A DNA stretch of 64,000 bases, taken from Bacteroidaceae bacterium (GTDB taxonomy: Bacteria > Bacteroidota > Bacteroidia > Bacteroidales > Bacteroidaceae). Under the pieces are notes generated by a model, which was not told the origin of the DNA, searched no databases, and saw only the letters and a list, made by a program, of their open reading frames with translations. The position numbers and the translations under genes are program-made. The DNA is taken from positions 372,001-436,000 of the forward strand of contig JAKSIO010000001.1 in the NCBI GenBank assembly GCA_024398785.1. The letters run 5' to 3'. Numbering within the stretch: the first letter of the stretch is position 1; the number at the start of each line of letters is the position of its first letter. Below are positions 43,845-54,647 of this stretch, piece by piece.

Positions 43845-45632
43845 ATGGATTCTGAATTTTCAAAACTTGGCCTGAACGATGTTCTTGTAAAGGCTGTTAC
43901 TGAGATGGGCTTTGTACGCCCCATGCCTGTTCAGGAACAGGTTATACCATACCTTTTGGGCGATGGAAACGATGTAGTTGCACTTGCCCAGACAGGCAGT
44001 GGAAAAACCGCTGCGTTCGGATTGCCTATTCTGCAGAAGATAGATGTGAACAAGGCAGCGCCGCAGGCATTGATACTGAGCCCTACACGCGAGCTCTGTA
44101 TGCAGATAGCCGCAGATCTTGCTGATTTCTCCAAATATATGGACGGTCTGCATATTGTACCTATGTACGGCGGAACTTCTGTTGAAAATCAGATACGCAA
44201 TTTCAAGAAAGGTGCTCATATTATTGTTGCAACGCCGGGCCGTCTTCTGGATCTGATGAACCGCGGTGTAGTTCGTCTGGAGACTGTAAGCAATGTTGTT
44301 CTGGACGAGGCCGACGAAATGCTTGATATGGGTTTCAGCGATGATCTTAACGCCATACTTGAAACTGTTCCATCACAGCGCAACATGCTTATGTTCTCTG
44401 CAACCATGAGCAGCGAAATTGCTGCCATAGCAAAGAACTATCTGCATAACTGTAAAGAGATTGTAATAGGCAACAAAAATCAGGGCACCGGCAACGTGAA
44501 CCACGTTTACTATATGGTACACGCCAAGGACAAGTACTATGCTCTGAAACGCATTGTCGATTTTTATCCCAAGATATACGCAATCATATTCTGCCGTACC
44601 CGCCTGGAAACACAGGAGGTGGCAGACAATCTGATTCAGGACGGATACAATGCCGAGCCGTTGCACGGAGATCTGTCTCAGGCACAGCGCGATCTTACCA
44701 TGAACAAGTTCCGCAAGCGCCAGGTTCAGCTTCTGGTTGCAACCGATGTGGCCGCCCGTGGACTTGACGTGGATGATCTGACTCATGTCATCAATTACGG
44801 TTTGCCTGACGATATTGAAGTATATACGCACCGCAGCGGACGTACAGGCCGCGCCGGAAAAACCGGAACATCTATTTCAATCATCAACCTGCGCGAAAAG
44901 AGCAAACTCAAACAGATAGAAAAGACTATAGCAAGAGAGTTTGTTGCAGGTGTTATTCCCCAGGGAACTCAGATATGCGAGAAACAGCTCTACAAAGTCA
45001 TTGACGATATTGAAAAGACCCTTGTAAACGAAGAACAGATTGCTCCGTTCCTTCCGCTTATATACCGCCAGCTTGACTGGTTAGACAAAGAGGATATCAT
45101 AAAACGTGTGGTAAGTCTTGAATTCGGCAAGTTTATGAGCTATTACGCCAATGCACCGGAGATAGAGACTGTTACCGTTGAACAGGAACGCAAGTCACGC
45201 AAAGAGGAACAGAAAAAGAAAGAGGAAGACCGCAAGCAGCGCAAGCGTCAGGCCCAGGAAGGGTATGCGCGCTTCTTTATCAACCTTGGTAAACTGGACA
45301 ATGTTCATACCAGTCAGATAATTGACCTGATCAACAAGTTCATCCCTGAACGTATAGATCTGGGTCGAATAGATGTAATGCACAGTTTTTCTTTCTTTGA
45401 AACTCCTGCAAAAAATGTTCCGCTCATACTCGAAGAACTTAACGGACGCAAACTCAAGGGCCGTGAATTGCGGGTTGAACTGGCTGAACAGGGCGATGAT
45501 ACCGCACGTGAACGCAATGGCAGAGGTGACCGTGGTGGCAGAGGTGACCGTAAACGTCGCGATGATGCTCCGCGCCGTGACCGTGCAGACCGCCGTGACC
45601 GCGACGATCGCAAACGTAATAAAAGAAGATAA
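43845..45632 (+). CDS. DEAD-box RNA helicase with DbpA-type RNA-binding domain
   Basis: A 595-residue DEAD-box helicase starting at ATG 43845. Motifs: Q motif (about 23-31), Walker A AQTGSGKT (48-55), PTREL, DEAD (154-157), SAT, RGLDV and HRSGRTGRAG. A DbpA/CsdA-like RNA-binding fold (about 470-550, FFINLGKLDNVHTSQI) follows a charged coiled linker. The Arg/Asp/Gly-rich tail (about 555-595) likely adds non-specific RNA binding. Roles in ribosome assembly or RNA decay fit the family. It follows valS by 19 bp. Confidence 0.93.
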   Translation: MDSEFSKLGLNDVLVKAVTEMGFVRPMPVQEQVIPYLLGDGNDVVALAQTGSGKTAAFGLPILQKIDVNKAAPQALILSPTRELCMQIAADLADFSKYMDGLHIVPMYGGTSVENQIRNFKKGAHIIVATPGRLLDLMNRGVVRLETVSNVVLDEADEMLDMGFSDDLNAILETVPSQRNMLMFSATMSSEIAAIAKNYLHNCKEIVIGNKNQGTGNVNHVYYMVHAKDKYYALKRIVDFYPKIYAIIFCRTRLETQEVADNLIQDGYNAEPLHGDLSQAQRDLTMNKFRKRQVQLLVATDVAARGLDVDDLTHVINYGLPDDIEVYTHRSGRTGRAGKTGTSISIINLREKSKLKQIEKTIAREFVAGVIPQGTQICEKQLYKVIDDIEKTLVNEEQIAPFLPLIYRQLDWLDKEDIIKRVVSLEFGKFMSYYANAPEIETVTVEQERKSRKEEQKKKEEDRKQRKRQAQEGYARFFINLGKLDNVHTSQIIDLINKFIPERIDLGRIDVMHSFSFFETPAKNVPLILEELNGRKLKGRELRVELAEQGDDTARERNGRGDRGGRGDRKRRDDAPRRDRADRRDRDDRKRNKRR

Positions 45633-45662
45633 ATATAAACTACATAAATTAAAACAAAATCT

Positions 45663-47159
45663 ATGAAAGCTTTGCTTATGATCCTTGATGGTTGGGGAAT
45701 TGGCAACCATTCAAAAGCAGACGTAATTTACTCCACACCAACTCCTTACATGGATTACCTGGCTAAAACTTATCCTAATGCCCAGCTTCTTGCCAGCGGC
45801 GAGAATGTAGGACTTCCTGACGGACAGATGGGTAACTCAGAGGTTGGCCACCTTAACATCGGAGCCGGCCGTGTTGTATATCAGGATCTTGTAAAAATAA
45901 ACCGTTCTATTGCAGACGGAAGCATTGCTCAGAATCCGCAGGTGGTATCAGCCTATGAGTATGCAAAGAAAACAGGCAAGAAACTGCACCTGATGGGTCT
46001 TGTATCAAACGGTGGTGTTCACTCTTCTCTTGAGCATCTGTTTGCATTCTGCGATCTTGCAAAGAAATATGAACTTGAAAACGCCTATGTACACTGCTTT
46101 ATGGACGGCCGCGATACAGATCCAAAGAGCGGCAAGGGCTTTATTGAGCAGCTTGTAAAACGTGGTGACAAGGTGGCATCAATTATTGGCCGTTTCTATG
46201 CAATGGACCGTGACAAACGTTGGGAACGTGTAAAAGTGGCTTATGACCAGTTGGTTAACGGCCAGGGCAAGCAGGCTGCAGACATGGTACAGGCTGTTGA
46301 AGAGTCTTATGCCGACGGCGTTACCGATGAATTCATGAAACCTATCATCAACAGCGCTTACAATTCAAAGATAGAAGAGGGTGATGTAATCATATTCTTC
46401 AACTTCCGCAATGACCGTGCAAAGGAACTTACAATAGTTCTTACACAGAAAGATATGGAAGAAAACGGTATGAAGACTATACCGGGACTTCAGTATTACT
46501 GCCTCACTCCGTACGATGCCAGCTTTACAGGTGTTCACATTCTCTTTGACAAGGAAAATGTAAAGAATACTCTTGGTGAATATGTTTCAAGCAAAGGCTT
46601 AAAGCAGCTGCACATTGCAGAAACAGAGAAATATGCTCATGTAACATTCTTCCTGAACGGTGGCCGTGAGACTCCTTATGAGAATGAAGAGCGTATCCTT
46701 GTTCCTTCTCCAAAGGTTGCAACATATGACCTTCAGCCGGAAATGAGCGCTTTCAGCGTATGTTCAAAGCTTGTTGACGCTATCCGTGAAGATAAGTACG
46801 ACTTTATTGTTGTAAACTTTGCCAACGGTGATATGGTTGGTCATACCGGTGTATATTCAGCTATTGAGAAAGCAGTAACTGCAGTCGATGCCTGCGTTCA
46901 CAGTGTTATCGAAGCTGCCCGTGCTACCGGTTACGAGGCAATAATCATTGCAGACCACGGAAATGCCGACAATGCAGTCAATGCCGACGGTACACCGAAT
47001 ACAGCTCACTCTCTGAATCCTGTTCCTGTAATCTATGTTACCGAGAATAAAAATGCCAAGGTCTCAAACGGTATTCTTGCTGATGTGGCTCCTACCATTC
47101 TTGGTATAATGGGACTTGATGTTCCTGCCGATATGACCGGTAAGAACCTGATACAATAA
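45663..47159 (+). CDS. gpmI: 2,3-bisphosphoglycerate-independent phosphoglycerate mutase
   Basis: A 498-residue alkaline-phosphatase-superfamily enzyme interconverting 3- and 2-phosphoglycerate in glycolysis. The N-terminal LLMILDGWG supplies a metal ligand. The phosphoserine nucleophile is Ser59 in [27 protein letters not shown] and the C-terminal [12 protein letters not shown] and [12 protein letters not shown] metal motifs are present. Full family length. Confidence 0.97.
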   Translation: MKALLMILDGWGIGNHSKADVIYSTPTPYMDYLAKTYPNAQLLASGENVGLPDGQMGNSEVGHLNIGAGRVVYQDLVKINRSIADGSIAQNPQVVSAYEYAKKTGKKLHLMGLVSNGGVHSSLEHLFAFCDLAKKYELENAYVHCFMDGRDTDPKSGKGFIEQLVKRGDKVASIIGRFYAMDRDKRWERVKVAYDQLVNGQGKQAADMVQAVEESYADGVTDEFMKPIINSAYNSKIEEGDVIIFFNFRNDRAKELTIVLTQKDMEENGMKTIPGLQYYCLTPYDASFTGVHILFDKENVKNTLGEYVSSKGLKQLHIAETEKYAHVTFFLNGGRETPYENEERILVPSPKVATYDLQPEMSAFSVCSKLVDAIREDKYDFIVVNFANGDMVGHTGVYSAIEKAVTAVDACVHSVIEAARATGYEAIIIADHGNADNAVNADGTPNTAHSLNPVPVIYVTENKNAKVSNGILADVAPTILGIMGLDVPADMTGKNLIQ

Positions 47160-47174
47160 ATTAAATTTACAGAT

Positions 47175-47738
47175 ATGAAAAAGATTGCCTGTGTTCTTTT
47201 GGTATTACTGTTTTCTGTAGGTGCGGGTGCTGCTGAGCGTCCGTATAGAAATACTGTTTCCATCGGTGTGTCCGACAATCTTATTATGGGTACAGTTTTT
47301 GGCGTTGCCTCTGCTTTCGGTGCAGCCTTTGACGCACTTGCAGATTCAACTGTAACAGAATTTGACTTTTTGCCGCTTTTTTCCTTGAAGTATGAGTATA
47401 AGCCGGGGCGTCGCAGATTAGGCGTTGGTGCAGAAGTTCTTTATTCTCCATTTATTACAAACAAGTATGATAAATACGGAGAACCTTCTGATAAATGCGT
47501 GGACAATATCGTTATGTTGTTGGCGGATTTCAAATGGGTATATTTCAGTAAAGGCGTAGTGGAATTGTATGGTAATCTTGGTGCAGGTGTCTGCTCTATC
47601 GATTTTGAGGATTTTGCTCCTTCTTTTCAGATTAATCCTTTAGGAATCAGTCTTGGAAACGGGCATTGTTCAGGGTTTATTGAAGGTGGATTCGGATTGA
47701 AGGGTTTTGTTTCTGCAGGATTTGAGTATAGCTTCTAG
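47175..47738 (+). CDS. Secreted protein, probable small outer-membrane barrel
   Basis: A 187-residue protein with a signal peptide (about 1-20, ending AGA) and alternating beta-strand pattern ending in an aromatic residue (FEYSF), as in outer-membrane barrels. It contains SLKYEYKPGRRRLGVGAEVLY and YGNLGAGVCSI. No specific family is recognised. It starts 15 bp after gpmI and is followed by a terminator, so it probably shares the gpmI transcript. Confidence 0.6.
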   Translation: MKKIACVLLVLLFSVGAGAAERPYRNTVSIGVSDNLIMGTVFGVASAFGAAFDALADSTVTEFDFLPLFSLKYEYKPGRRRLGVGAEVLYSPFITNKYDKYGEPSDKCVDNIVMLLADFKWVYFSKGVVELYGNLGAGVCSIDFEDFAPSFQINPLGISLGNGHCSGFIEGGFGLKGFVSAGFEYSF

Positions 47739-47778
47739 TTGAAAAACTTTAGACAAATCTATATTTTCAAGTAAGGAT

Positions 47779-47812
47779 AAAGAGTCTGGCAAATGCCGGA
47801 CTCTTTGTTTTT
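47779..47812 (+). terminator. Intrinsic terminator before the dcw cluster
   Basis: AAAGAGTCTGGC and GCCGGACTCTTT pair almost fully (one G-T) around a 4-nt loop, followed by a T-rich stretch. It isolates the dcw cluster from upstream transcription. Confidence 0.85.
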
Positions 47813-47855
47813 CAGTACATTATGAACATTGTGTTGAAAACTTTTTAATAAAAAA

Positions 47856-47880
47856 GTGGGGAAAAGTGGTGCAATGTGGG
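47856..47880 (+). promoter_or_regulatory. MraZ-type operator: three GTGG repeats at 10-bp spacing
   Basis: GTGGGG, GTGGTG and GTGGGA begin at 47856, 47866 and 47876, exactly one helical turn apart. Direct TGGG-type repeats at 10-bp steps upstream of mraZ are the known binding pattern of MraZ, so this is the likely autoregulatory operator. It covers the region where a -33 element would lie for the -7 at 47892. Confidence 0.75.
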
Positions 47881-47891
47881 AAATTTTGTTA

Positions 47892-47899
47892 TAAATTTG
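47892..47899 (+). promoter_or_regulatory. -7 element of the mraZ/dcw promoter
   Basis: TAAATTTG (TAnnTTTG), 19 bp before the mraZ ATG and 11 bp after the last operator repeat. Confidence 0.55.
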
Positions 47900-47918
47900 G
47901 AAAAATAATAGTTTAATA

Positions 47919-48380
47919 ATGAGTTTTATAGGAAAGTACTACGGCAAGACGGATGCCAAGAACAGAGTTTTTCTGCCGGCATTGTTCCGTAAATTATTGT
48001 CTCAGACTTGTCCGGATGCACAGCTTCAGCTGGTTGTCCGTAAGGATATATTTGAGAAATGCCTTGTTATTTATCCTATGGAACAGTGGGAAGGTGAAGT
48101 GGCAAAACTTCGTTCCGGGTTGAACCGTTTTGACAGTGTAAAACAGATGGTCTACAGAAAGATGGTTTCTGATGCTGTTTATGTTACACCGGACAATAGC
48201 GGTAGAATTCTGCTTCCAAAACAGATGCTTGACAGTGTTGGAATCAGTGAAGGAGTGTTGTTTGTCGGCATGGAACAGACAATTGAAATATGGGCTTCTG
48301 AGTCGGAAAACGGTGCGGAGACCATATTTATGAGCGATGAGGATTTTGCCGAAAGTATAAGAAAAATGATGTCAGAGTGA
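47919..48380 (+). CDS. mraZ: Transcriptional regulator MraZ
   Basis: A 153-residue protein with two AbrB-like SpoVT folds. The first carries GKTDAKNRVFLPALFRK and the second VTPDNSGRILLPKQML, both containing the DxxGRxxLP-type DNA-binding loop (divergent in the first, KNRVFLP). It is first in the dcw cluster and likely represses its own promoter through the upstream repeats. Confidence 0.95.
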   Translation: MSFIGKYYGKTDAKNRVFLPALFRKLLSQTCPDAQLQLVVRKDIFEKCLVIYPMEQWEGEVAKLRSGLNRFDSVKQMVYRKMVSDAVYVTPDNSGRILLPKQMLDSVGISEGVLFVGMEQTIEIWASESENGAETIFMSDEDFAESIRKMMSE

Positions 48381-48401
48381 ATTCATATAGTTTAGAAAAA
48401 A

Positions 48402-49310
48402 GTGAATCAAGAGCAACAATATCATGTACCTGTATTACTCCATGAGAGTGTAGAGGCTGTGGTGACTAATCCTGACGGGATTTATGTGGATCTTACATTC
48501 GGGGGCGGCGGCCACTCCAGGGAAATATTGTCTCATCTTTCAGAAAAAGGACATCTTTACAGCTTTGATCAGGATGCTGATACATTGAAAAACAGAATAG
48601 ACGACAACCGTTTTACTTTTGTATATTCGAATTTCCGCTATCTTAAAAATTTCCTGCGCTATTATAACGTTGACAAGGTTGACGGCATTTTAGCAGACCT
48701 TGGTGTTTCATGGCATCATTTTGATGACAGCCGTCGCGGTTTTTCTTTCCGTTTTGAAGCTGATATCGATATGAGAATGAACCAGAAGGGAGGGAAGAGT
48801 GCGGCTGACGTACTAAACAAGTACTCCGAAGAAGAGCTGTCTACTGTTTTTTACCTGTACGGAGAATTGGATAATTCCCGTAAAATTGCCCGCAGGATTG
48901 TGCAGAGCCGTAATGATAAGGCAATTTCAACTACTACTGATCTGATAGACATTGTGAGCCCGTTGCTGGGTTATGACCGTCAGAAAAAAGACCTTGCAAA
49001 AGTGTTCCAGGCGTTGCGCATTGAGGTTAATCATGAAATGGAAGCTCTTTCAAGTATGCTTGAACAGACTCAGCAGGTTCTGAAAAGTGCCGGAAGACTG
49101 TCCGTAATCACATATCATTCCCTGGAAGACCGTATGGTTAAGAATCTGATTAAAAGCGGAAATATCAACGGTGACATCAGACAGGATTTCTACGGAAACA
49201 GAAATGTTCCGTTCAAGCAGATAGGCAAACCTGTTGTTCCGTCACAAACAGAACAATTGCAGAACCCAAGATCAAGGAGTGCCAAATTACGTGTTGCCGA
49301 AAAATTGTAA
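48402..49310 (+). CDS. rsmH: 16S rRNA (cytosine-N4-)-methyltransferase
   Basis: A 302-residue RsmH methylating C1402 of 16S rRNA. The start is the GTG at 48402. The family opening YHVPVLLHESVEAV leads to the SAM motif YVDLTFGGGGHSREIL. Further marks are ILADLGVSWHHFDDSRRGFSF, DMRMN and VITYHSLEDRMVKN near the C-terminus. It is second in the dcw order. Confidence 0.97.
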   Translation: MNQEQQYHVPVLLHESVEAVVTNPDGIYVDLTFGGGGHSREILSHLSEKGHLYSFDQDADTLKNRIDDNRFTFVYSNFRYLKNFLRYYNVDKVDGILADLGVSWHHFDDSRRGFSFRFEADIDMRMNQKGGKSAADVLNKYSEEELSTVFYLYGELDNSRKIARRIVQSRNDKAISTTTDLIDIVSPLLGYDRQKKDLAKVFQALRIEVNHEMEALSSMLEQTQQVLKSAGRLSVITYHSLEDRMVKNLIKSGNINGDIRQDFYGNRNVPFKQIGKPVVPSQTEQLQNPRSRSAKLRVAEKL

Positions 49311-49313
49311 GTT

Positions 49314-49748
49314 GTGCCTGATATGGATAGTGAAGAACAGAACATATTGAACCCGCCGGCCGACGAAAAAGAAGAGCCTGTTCAGGAAGAGTATATAGAG
49401 GTTGCACGCAACCTGCAGTCCAAGATGCGTACAATCAGGAATATCTTTTCATATGACTGGCTTACAAGCGATTTTATGAAAAGACAGAGAATGTTACTGA
49501 TTCTGTTTTTCATTCTTACCATGTTTTATATTTCCAACCGTTATCTGAGCCAGAGAGAATGGCTTCAGATAATTGAACTCAGACAGGAAAAACAGGAAAA
49601 ACAGTTTATCTGGCTTAATACTCAGAGCGACGTGTCGGCATCGACTTGTCCTTCAGCAATAGAAACTATGGTAAATGAGAGCGGTTTGAATTTGCAGACT
49701 ACCAGCATTGCACCTTTTGAAATCCCAGCTGTAACAAAGAAAAAGTAA
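49314..49748 (+). CDS. ftsL: FtsL-like cell-division protein
   Basis: A 144-residue single-span protein: cytoplasmic acidic N-terminus (about 1-55), one membrane helix (about 60-77, MLLILFFILTMFYISN) and a periplasmic heptad-rich helix (about 80-105, REWLQIIELRQEKQEKQ). The frame opens at GTG 49314, but ATG 49323 (MDSEEQN) is equally plausible. Position between rsmH and ftsI and the topology identify it as the Bacteroidota FtsL. Its stop overlaps the ftsI ATG by one base. Confidence 0.8.
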   Translation: MPDMDSEEQNILNPPADEKEEPVQEEYIEVARNLQSKMRTIRNIFSYDWLTSDFMKRQRMLLILFFILTMFYISNRYLSQREWLQIIELRQEKQEKQFIWLNTQSDVSASTCPSAIETMVNESGLNLQTTSIAPFEIPAVTKKK

Positions 49749-51907
49749 TGAAAGATGCCTGCAAGATATTATACAATCGTCTGAAAGTTGTTCTGGTTCT
49801 GACCTTTTTTGTAGCTGGTGCAATAGTGTTCAAAATGACAAAAGTCATGTTCTTTGAACGGAATTACTGGAATGAGGTTTCATCAACCTTTCTGAAAGAT
49901 TCCATTATTGTAGAACCGCGCCGCGGCGACATTCTCAGTGACCAGGATCTGCTTATGGCAAGTTCTTCCCCGCAATATGCCATATATATTGATTTTGGCA
50001 GTGGAAGAAAGGACTCTACCGGAAAGTATGTCCCCAATATTAAAGATCAGAACAACAAAGATAATCTGTTCAGTGAATATCTTGACGAGGTGTGTATAGG
50101 ATTGGCTGATATTGTACATGGAACATCAGTAGAATACTGGAAAAAATATTTGAAAAACGGACATGACAGAGGTTATCGTCATTATGCGCTTACAAGAGCC
50201 AGTGCTCCTTTGTCATACAATCAGTATATTGAATTGAAAAAGTTGAAATGGTTTTCACCTCAGTATAGAAACTGGTTTTATTCTGTTGAAAGCAATACAG
50301 CCCGTACTTATCCATATGGAACATTGGCCGGTCGTGTTGTGGGTAAAATCCATATTGCCGATGATAATAAGCCCCGTTTCGGTCTTGAATTGTCTTTTGA
50401 TTCCATTCTCAGGGGAAAGAAAGGTCTGGCACATCAGGTTCAGCTGCAGAATAGAACAAGAGAAGAAATCGATGTCCCAGCTATTGACGGTTCCAATGTT
50501 CATACTACCTTGAATGTGGAAATGCAGGATATTGCCGAGCAGGCGTTGAGAGCACAGATGACTAAGGTTAAAGAAGCTGTGTGGGGTACCGCAGTTGTTA
50601 TGGAAGTAGCTACAGGTGATATTAAGGCTATGGCCAGTCTTGATGTTGTGAATAAAGAAACGCACGCTCTTGCCGAAATCCGCAATAATGCCGTTGTAGG
50701 AAAATATGAACCGGGTTCAACATTCAAGACGGCATCGATTCTGGTTGGAATGGAACACGGAAATATTAAAATGACAGATCAGGTCAATACAGGCAAAGGT
50801 ATTCACCACTTTTATCACAACGACCTGAAAGATCATAATTATAAGGGGCTGAATAATCCCAAGAGCGGTTATGGTGTTATTGATGTGCCGCATATCCTTA
50901 TGTATTCAAGCAATATAGGTGTTGCATGTCTGATTGATGAACACTATCACAATAATCCGCAAAAGTATGTTCAGGCAATCTGCGATCTTGGATATGATCA
51001 TCATTGGGATATGCAACTGCTGGGTGTTGACAAACCAAAGATTGACAAACCGGGTGATGAAGGTGTTTACTGGTATGAGGATTATCTGGCATGGATGTCA
51101 ATAGGATATAATGTGTCGTTTCCTATTATAAATACTCTGGTATTCTACAATTCAATTGCCAACAATGGCAAACTGGTGGCCCCGAGACTTGTGAGATATG
51201 TAACGGATAACGATGGTGCAGTTACTGAAAAATATCCTGTTCAGGTAGTAAAAGAGCAGATATGTTCACGTCAGACCCTGGTTCAGGTTCAGGAAATGCT
51301 GGAGCGTGTAGTCAGCGAAGGACTTGCCAAAGCCGCCGGTTCACCATATTTCAAAGTGGCTGGTAAAACAGGTACTGCACAACATTCAAAAGGTAAAGCA
51401 GGATATAAGGACGGCGGAGTTGAATATCTTCTCTCATTCTGCGGATATTTCCCTGCCGATGCCCCTAAATACAGTTGTGTTGTGGCTATCTATTCTGACG
51501 GTGGTGTTGCAAGTGGTGGTGGAATATGCGGTCCTGTTTTTCATGAAATATCAGAAAAAATCATGGCTATGATTCGTACCAGTGATATTTCGCAGGGCGT
51601 GGATACGGAGCATCCTTTTGCCCCTGTAGTGGCTAAAGGCAATGTTGAAAAGGCACAATTTGTTCTCAAGTCTCTTGGTATGAATTATCGGGATGATATA
51701 GAACTGGTTCCTGCTCCTGAAACCGAAATGGGCGTTGTGCCCGATGTGGTGGGCATGGGCGCATCCGATGCTGTCTATCTGCTGGAATCGATGGGACTGA
51801 AGGTTGCTGTCAAAGGTGTTGGCAATGTTGTCCGCCAGACTCCGAAGCCGGGTACGGCAGCAAAAAATGGCGATAAAATAGAACTTGGTTTGGATATAAT
51901 TCATTAG
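49748..51907 (+). CDS. ftsI: Division-specific penicillin-binding protein with PASTA domain
   Basis: A 719-residue class B PBP (transpeptidase). An N-terminal membrane anchor (about 10-30) and a dimerisation domain with [17 protein letters not shown] precede the catalytic domain. The active-site Ser324 and Lys327 are in PGSTFKT, SSN is in MYSSNIGVA, and KTGT starts at Lys540. A C-terminal PASTA domain (about 655-719, [19 protein letters not shown]) resembles SpoVD/PBP2x rather than E. coli FtsI and is common in Bacteroidota. The gene is coupled to ftsL and murE by one-base stop/start overlaps. Confidence 0.95.
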   Translation: MKDACKILYNRLKVVLVLTFFVAGAIVFKMTKVMFFERNYWNEVSSTFLKDSIIVEPRRGDILSDQDLLMASSSPQYAIYIDFGSGRKDSTGKYVPNIKDQNNKDNLFSEYLDEVCIGLADIVHGTSVEYWKKYLKNGHDRGYRHYALTRASAPLSYNQYIELKKLKWFSPQYRNWFYSVESNTARTYPYGTLAGRVVGKIHIADDNKPRFGLELSFDSILRGKKGLAHQVQLQNRTREEIDVPAIDGSNVHTTLNVEMQDIAEQALRAQMTKVKEAVWGTAVVMEVATGDIKAMASLDVVNKETHALAEIRNNAVVGKYEPGSTFKTASILVGMEHGNIKMTDQVNTGKGIHHFYHNDLKDHNYKGLNNPKSGYGVIDVPHILMYSSNIGVACLIDEHYHNNPQKYVQAICDLGYDHHWDMQLLGVDKPKIDKPGDEGVYWYEDYLAWMSIGYNVSFPIINTLVFYNSIANNGKLVAPRLVRYVTDNDGAVTEKYPVQVVKEQICSRQTLVQVQEMLERVVSEGLAKAAGSPYFKVAGKTGTAQHSKGKAGYKDGGVEYLLSFCGYFPADAPKYSCVVAIYSDGGVASGGGICGPVFHEISEKIMAMIRTSDISQGVDTEHPFAPVVAKGNVEKAQFVLKSLGMNYRDDIELVPAPETEMGVVPDVVGMGASDAVYLLESMGLKVAVKGVGNVVRQTPKPGTAAKNGDKIELGLDIIH

Positions 51908-51912
51908 TGTAT

Positions 51913-53361
51913 ATGATACTTGGTGACATAATAAAATGTATCAGAACAGTCAGAATATCAGGAAATACTGATATTGAAATCAGTTCAATTCAGATTGATT
52001 CCCGTAAAGTAGAGAAGGGCAGTCTGTTTATTGCTATGCGCGGTGTCTCTGCAGACGGTCATGCATTCATAAGTATGGCCATTGAAAACGGTACTTCAGC
52101 TGTACTGTGTGAAGAAATGCCTGCGCAAATGATCTCTGATGTAACATATGTCATGGTAGAACATGCAGAAGATTGTGTGGGAATGGTGGCATCGTGTTTC
52201 TATGGAAACCCTTCCACAAAATTCAAACTGGTGGGAGTTACCGGTACCAACGGCAAGACAACAATCGCTACTGTGCTCTTTAAACTGTTCCGTGGACTTG
52301 GGTACAGCTGCGGCTTGCTTTCCACAGTGTGCAACTATATTAACGATGAAGCGGTTGCTGCTACACATACAACACCTGATGCAATCAGCCTGAACAGTCT
52401 TTTGTCCCGTATGGCGGCGGCAGGATGTCAGTACGTGTTTATGGAGTGCAGCAGTCATGCCATTGCCCAGAAGCGTATAGGCGGCCAGAAGTTTGCAGGC
52501 GGAATTTTCACCAACCTGACCCGTGATCATCTGGATTATCACAAGACTTTTGAAAATTACCGTGATGCCAAGAAAAGTTTCTTTGACACTCTGGGTTCAG
52601 ATGCGTTTATGATAACCAACCTTGACGATGCCAACGGTATGGTTATGGCGCAGAATTGCAAGGCGCATATCAAAACCTACTCTCTGCGCAGCATGGCTGA
52701 TTACAGATGTACTATACTTGAAAGCGGTTTTGACGGCATGATGCTGAAAATAAACAATATTGATACATTCATGCGCTTTGTAGGTCGGTTCAACGCAAGT
52801 AATCTGCTTGCAGTATATGGTGCAGCCATGATGCTTGGCGTAGAATCCATGCAGGCACTGACGGTAATGTCGGCATTGACTCCGGTGTCAGGCCGTTTTG
52901 AAACAATTCCATTCAAAAAAGGCTTTACGGCAATTGTTGATTATGCACATACTCCCGATGCCATTGTCAATGTTCTGTCAACAATCCGTGATGTCATGAA
53001 CGGCAACGGTAAACTGATTGTTGTTGTAGGAGCTGGCGGAAACCGTGATAAAGGCAAGCGTCCTATTATGGCTAAAGAGGCTGTGAACAATGGCGATGTT
53101 GTGATACTTACTTCCGATAATCCGCGTTTTGAAAACCCGGAAGACATTTTGAACGATATGCTGGCAGGTGTTCCTGATAATGCCAGTGACAAAGTTCTTT
53201 CAATTCTTGACCGCAAACAGGCTATCAGGAGTGCTGTTATGATGGCATCGAAAGGGGATGTTATACTGGTGGCAGGAAAAGGACATGAGAATTATCAGGA
53301 AATCAATGGAGTAAAACACCATTTTGATGATAAAGAGGTACTGAACGAATTAAATAACTAG
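51913..53361 (+). CDS. murE: UDP-MurNAc-tripeptide synthetase
   Basis: A 482-residue Mur ligase adding the third stem-peptide residue. ATG 51913 is used here; a GTG at 51907 overlapping the ftsI stop would add two residues. The ATP loop [10 protein letters not shown] lies near residue 108, and the ligase motif HTTPDAISL follows. The DNPRFENP segment matches the meso-diaminopimelate-specific DNPR motif, indicating mDAP-type peptidoglycan. The C-terminal GKGHENYQE is typical. Confidence 0.95.
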   Translation: MILGDIIKCIRTVRISGNTDIEISSIQIDSRKVEKGSLFIAMRGVSADGHAFISMAIENGTSAVLCEEMPAQMISDVTYVMVEHAEDCVGMVASCFYGNPSTKFKLVGVTGTNGKTTIATVLFKLFRGLGYSCGLLSTVCNYINDEAVAATHTTPDAISLNSLLSRMAAAGCQYVFMECSSHAIAQKRIGGQKFAGGIFTNLTRDHLDYHKTFENYRDAKKSFFDTLGSDAFMITNLDDANGMVMAQNCKAHIKTYSLRSMADYRCTILESGFDGMMLKINNIDTFMRFVGRFNASNLLAVYGAAMMLGVESMQALTVMSALTPVSGRFETIPFKKGFTAIVDYAHTPDAIVNVLSTIRDVMNGNGKLIVVVGAGGNRDKGKRPIMAKEAVNNGDVVILTSDNPRFENPEDILNDMLAGVPDNASDKVLSILDRKQAIRSAVMMASKGDVILVAGKGHENYQEINGVKHHFDDKEVLNELNN

Positions 53362-53364
53362 AAT

Positions 53365-54645
53365 ATGCTGTATCATTTATTAAATTACTTGCAGACCGTT
53401 GCAGATATTCCTGGCGGGTCATTGTTGACATATGTAACATTCAGGATGGCATTTGCTCTTGTCCTGTCTTTGTTTATTTCTGCATGGTTCGGTAAATTCT
53501 ATATTAAACTGTTGCGCAGGCATCAGATATCAGAAACGCAGCGTGACGCATCGATAGATCCGTTCAATACGCAGAAAATTGGCGTACCCACAATGGGCGG
53601 ACTGATAATAATTACTGCAATTCTTATACCAGTGTTGCTGATATGCAACCTGAAGAATGTGTATACCATTCTGATGCTGGTTACTACAATAATGCTGGGA
53701 ATGATAGGTTTTGCAGATGATTACATAAAAACATTCAAGAAACGTAAGGACGGCTTGAACGGTTGGGTTAAAATCTTGGGTCAGGTAACTCTTGGTCTTA
53801 TTGTCGGTCTGACGTTACGTTATGCACCCGGTGCAGTAATAAATGAATCTGTTGAAACCAGAATAGAGAACAATACGGAAATTGTTGTCAAATCTCCCGA
53901 TGTCAAATCAACACGTACAACTATTCCGTTCTTCAAGAACCATAATCTGAACTATGCCGACATATTCAGTTTTCTTGGACCGGTAAATAAATATAAGGCC
54001 GGATGGATATTCTTTGTTCTGCTGACAGTCTTTGTGGTAGCGGCAGTCTCAAACGGATCAAATCTGAATGACGGTATGGATGGAATGGCAACAGGTAACT
54101 CTGCGATAATAGGTCTCACCATAGCTGTGTTGGCGTATGTGTCAAGTAACCTTGTGCTGTCTGAACATTTTAATCTGATGTATATTCCTGGCAGTCAGGA
54201 AGTTGTTGTGTTTATGGCTGCATTTGTAGGAGCTCTTGTAGGCTTCCTGTGGTACAATTCGTACCCTGCAGCAATATTTATGGGTGATACAGGTTCACTG
54301 ACAATAGGCGGAATTATTGCCGTTGCCGCGCTGTGTATTCACAAGGAATTGCTGCTGCCCATTTTATGCGGAATATTCCTGTTTGAGAGTATGTCCGTCA
54401 TATTGCAGCGTTTGTATTATAAGACCGGCAAACGCAAGGGTGTACACCGTCGTTTGTGGAAACGTACACCTGTTCATGATCACTATCGTACATCATTGGC
54501 TCTTGTAGAAAAACTGGACCCGGGATGCAGTGTGAAATTCACAGGAAGTCAGAATCTGCAGCATGAAACAAAAATCACGTTGCGTTTCTGGATTGTCAGC
54601 ATAGGTCTTGCTGTATTAACATTACTAACATTAAAGATAAGATAA
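53365..54645 (+). CDS. mraY: Phospho-N-acetylmuramoyl-pentapeptide transferase
   Basis: A 426-residue polytopic membrane enzyme making lipid I. Family motifs are KIGVPTMGGLIII, FADDYIKTFKKRKDGL (Asp pair), NLNDGMDGMATG and AIFMGDTGSLTIGG. The length exceeds E. coli MraY (360) through an insertion of about 60 residues near 155-200, containing a charged extramembrane loop (NESVETRIENNTEIVVK), as seen in Bacteroidota. Confidence 0.97.
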   Translation: MLYHLLNYLQTVADIPGGSLLTYVTFRMAFALVLSLFISAWFGKFYIKLLRRHQISETQRDASIDPFNTQKIGVPTMGGLIIITAILIPVLLICNLKNVYTILMLVTTIMLGMIGFADDYIKTFKKRKDGLNGWVKILGQVTLGLIVGLTLRYAPGAVINESVETRIENNTEIVVKSPDVKSTRTTIPFFKNHNLNYADIFSFLGPVNKYKAGWIFFVLLTVFVVAAVSNGSNLNDGMDGMATGNSAIIGLTIAVLAYVSSNLVLSEHFNLMYIPGSQEVVVFMAAFVGALVGFLWYNSYPAAIFMGDTGSLTIGGIIAVAALCIHKELLLPILCGIFLFESMSVILQRLYYKTGKRKGVHRRLWKRTPVHDHYRTSLALVEKLDPGCSVKFTGSQNLQHETKITLRFWIVSIGLAVLTLLTLKIR

Positions 54646-54647
54646 TA

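Noticed and set aside
43094..43924. 276-codon minus-strand frame across the valS/helicase junction
   Set aside because: It lies opposite two well-supported genes and has no start signal or recognisable motif.
45195..45710. Long minus-strand frames opposite the helicase tail
   Set aside because: They mirror the Arg/Asp/Gly-rich repeats of the DEAD-box gene; low-complexity antisense frames of this kind arise from codon bias.
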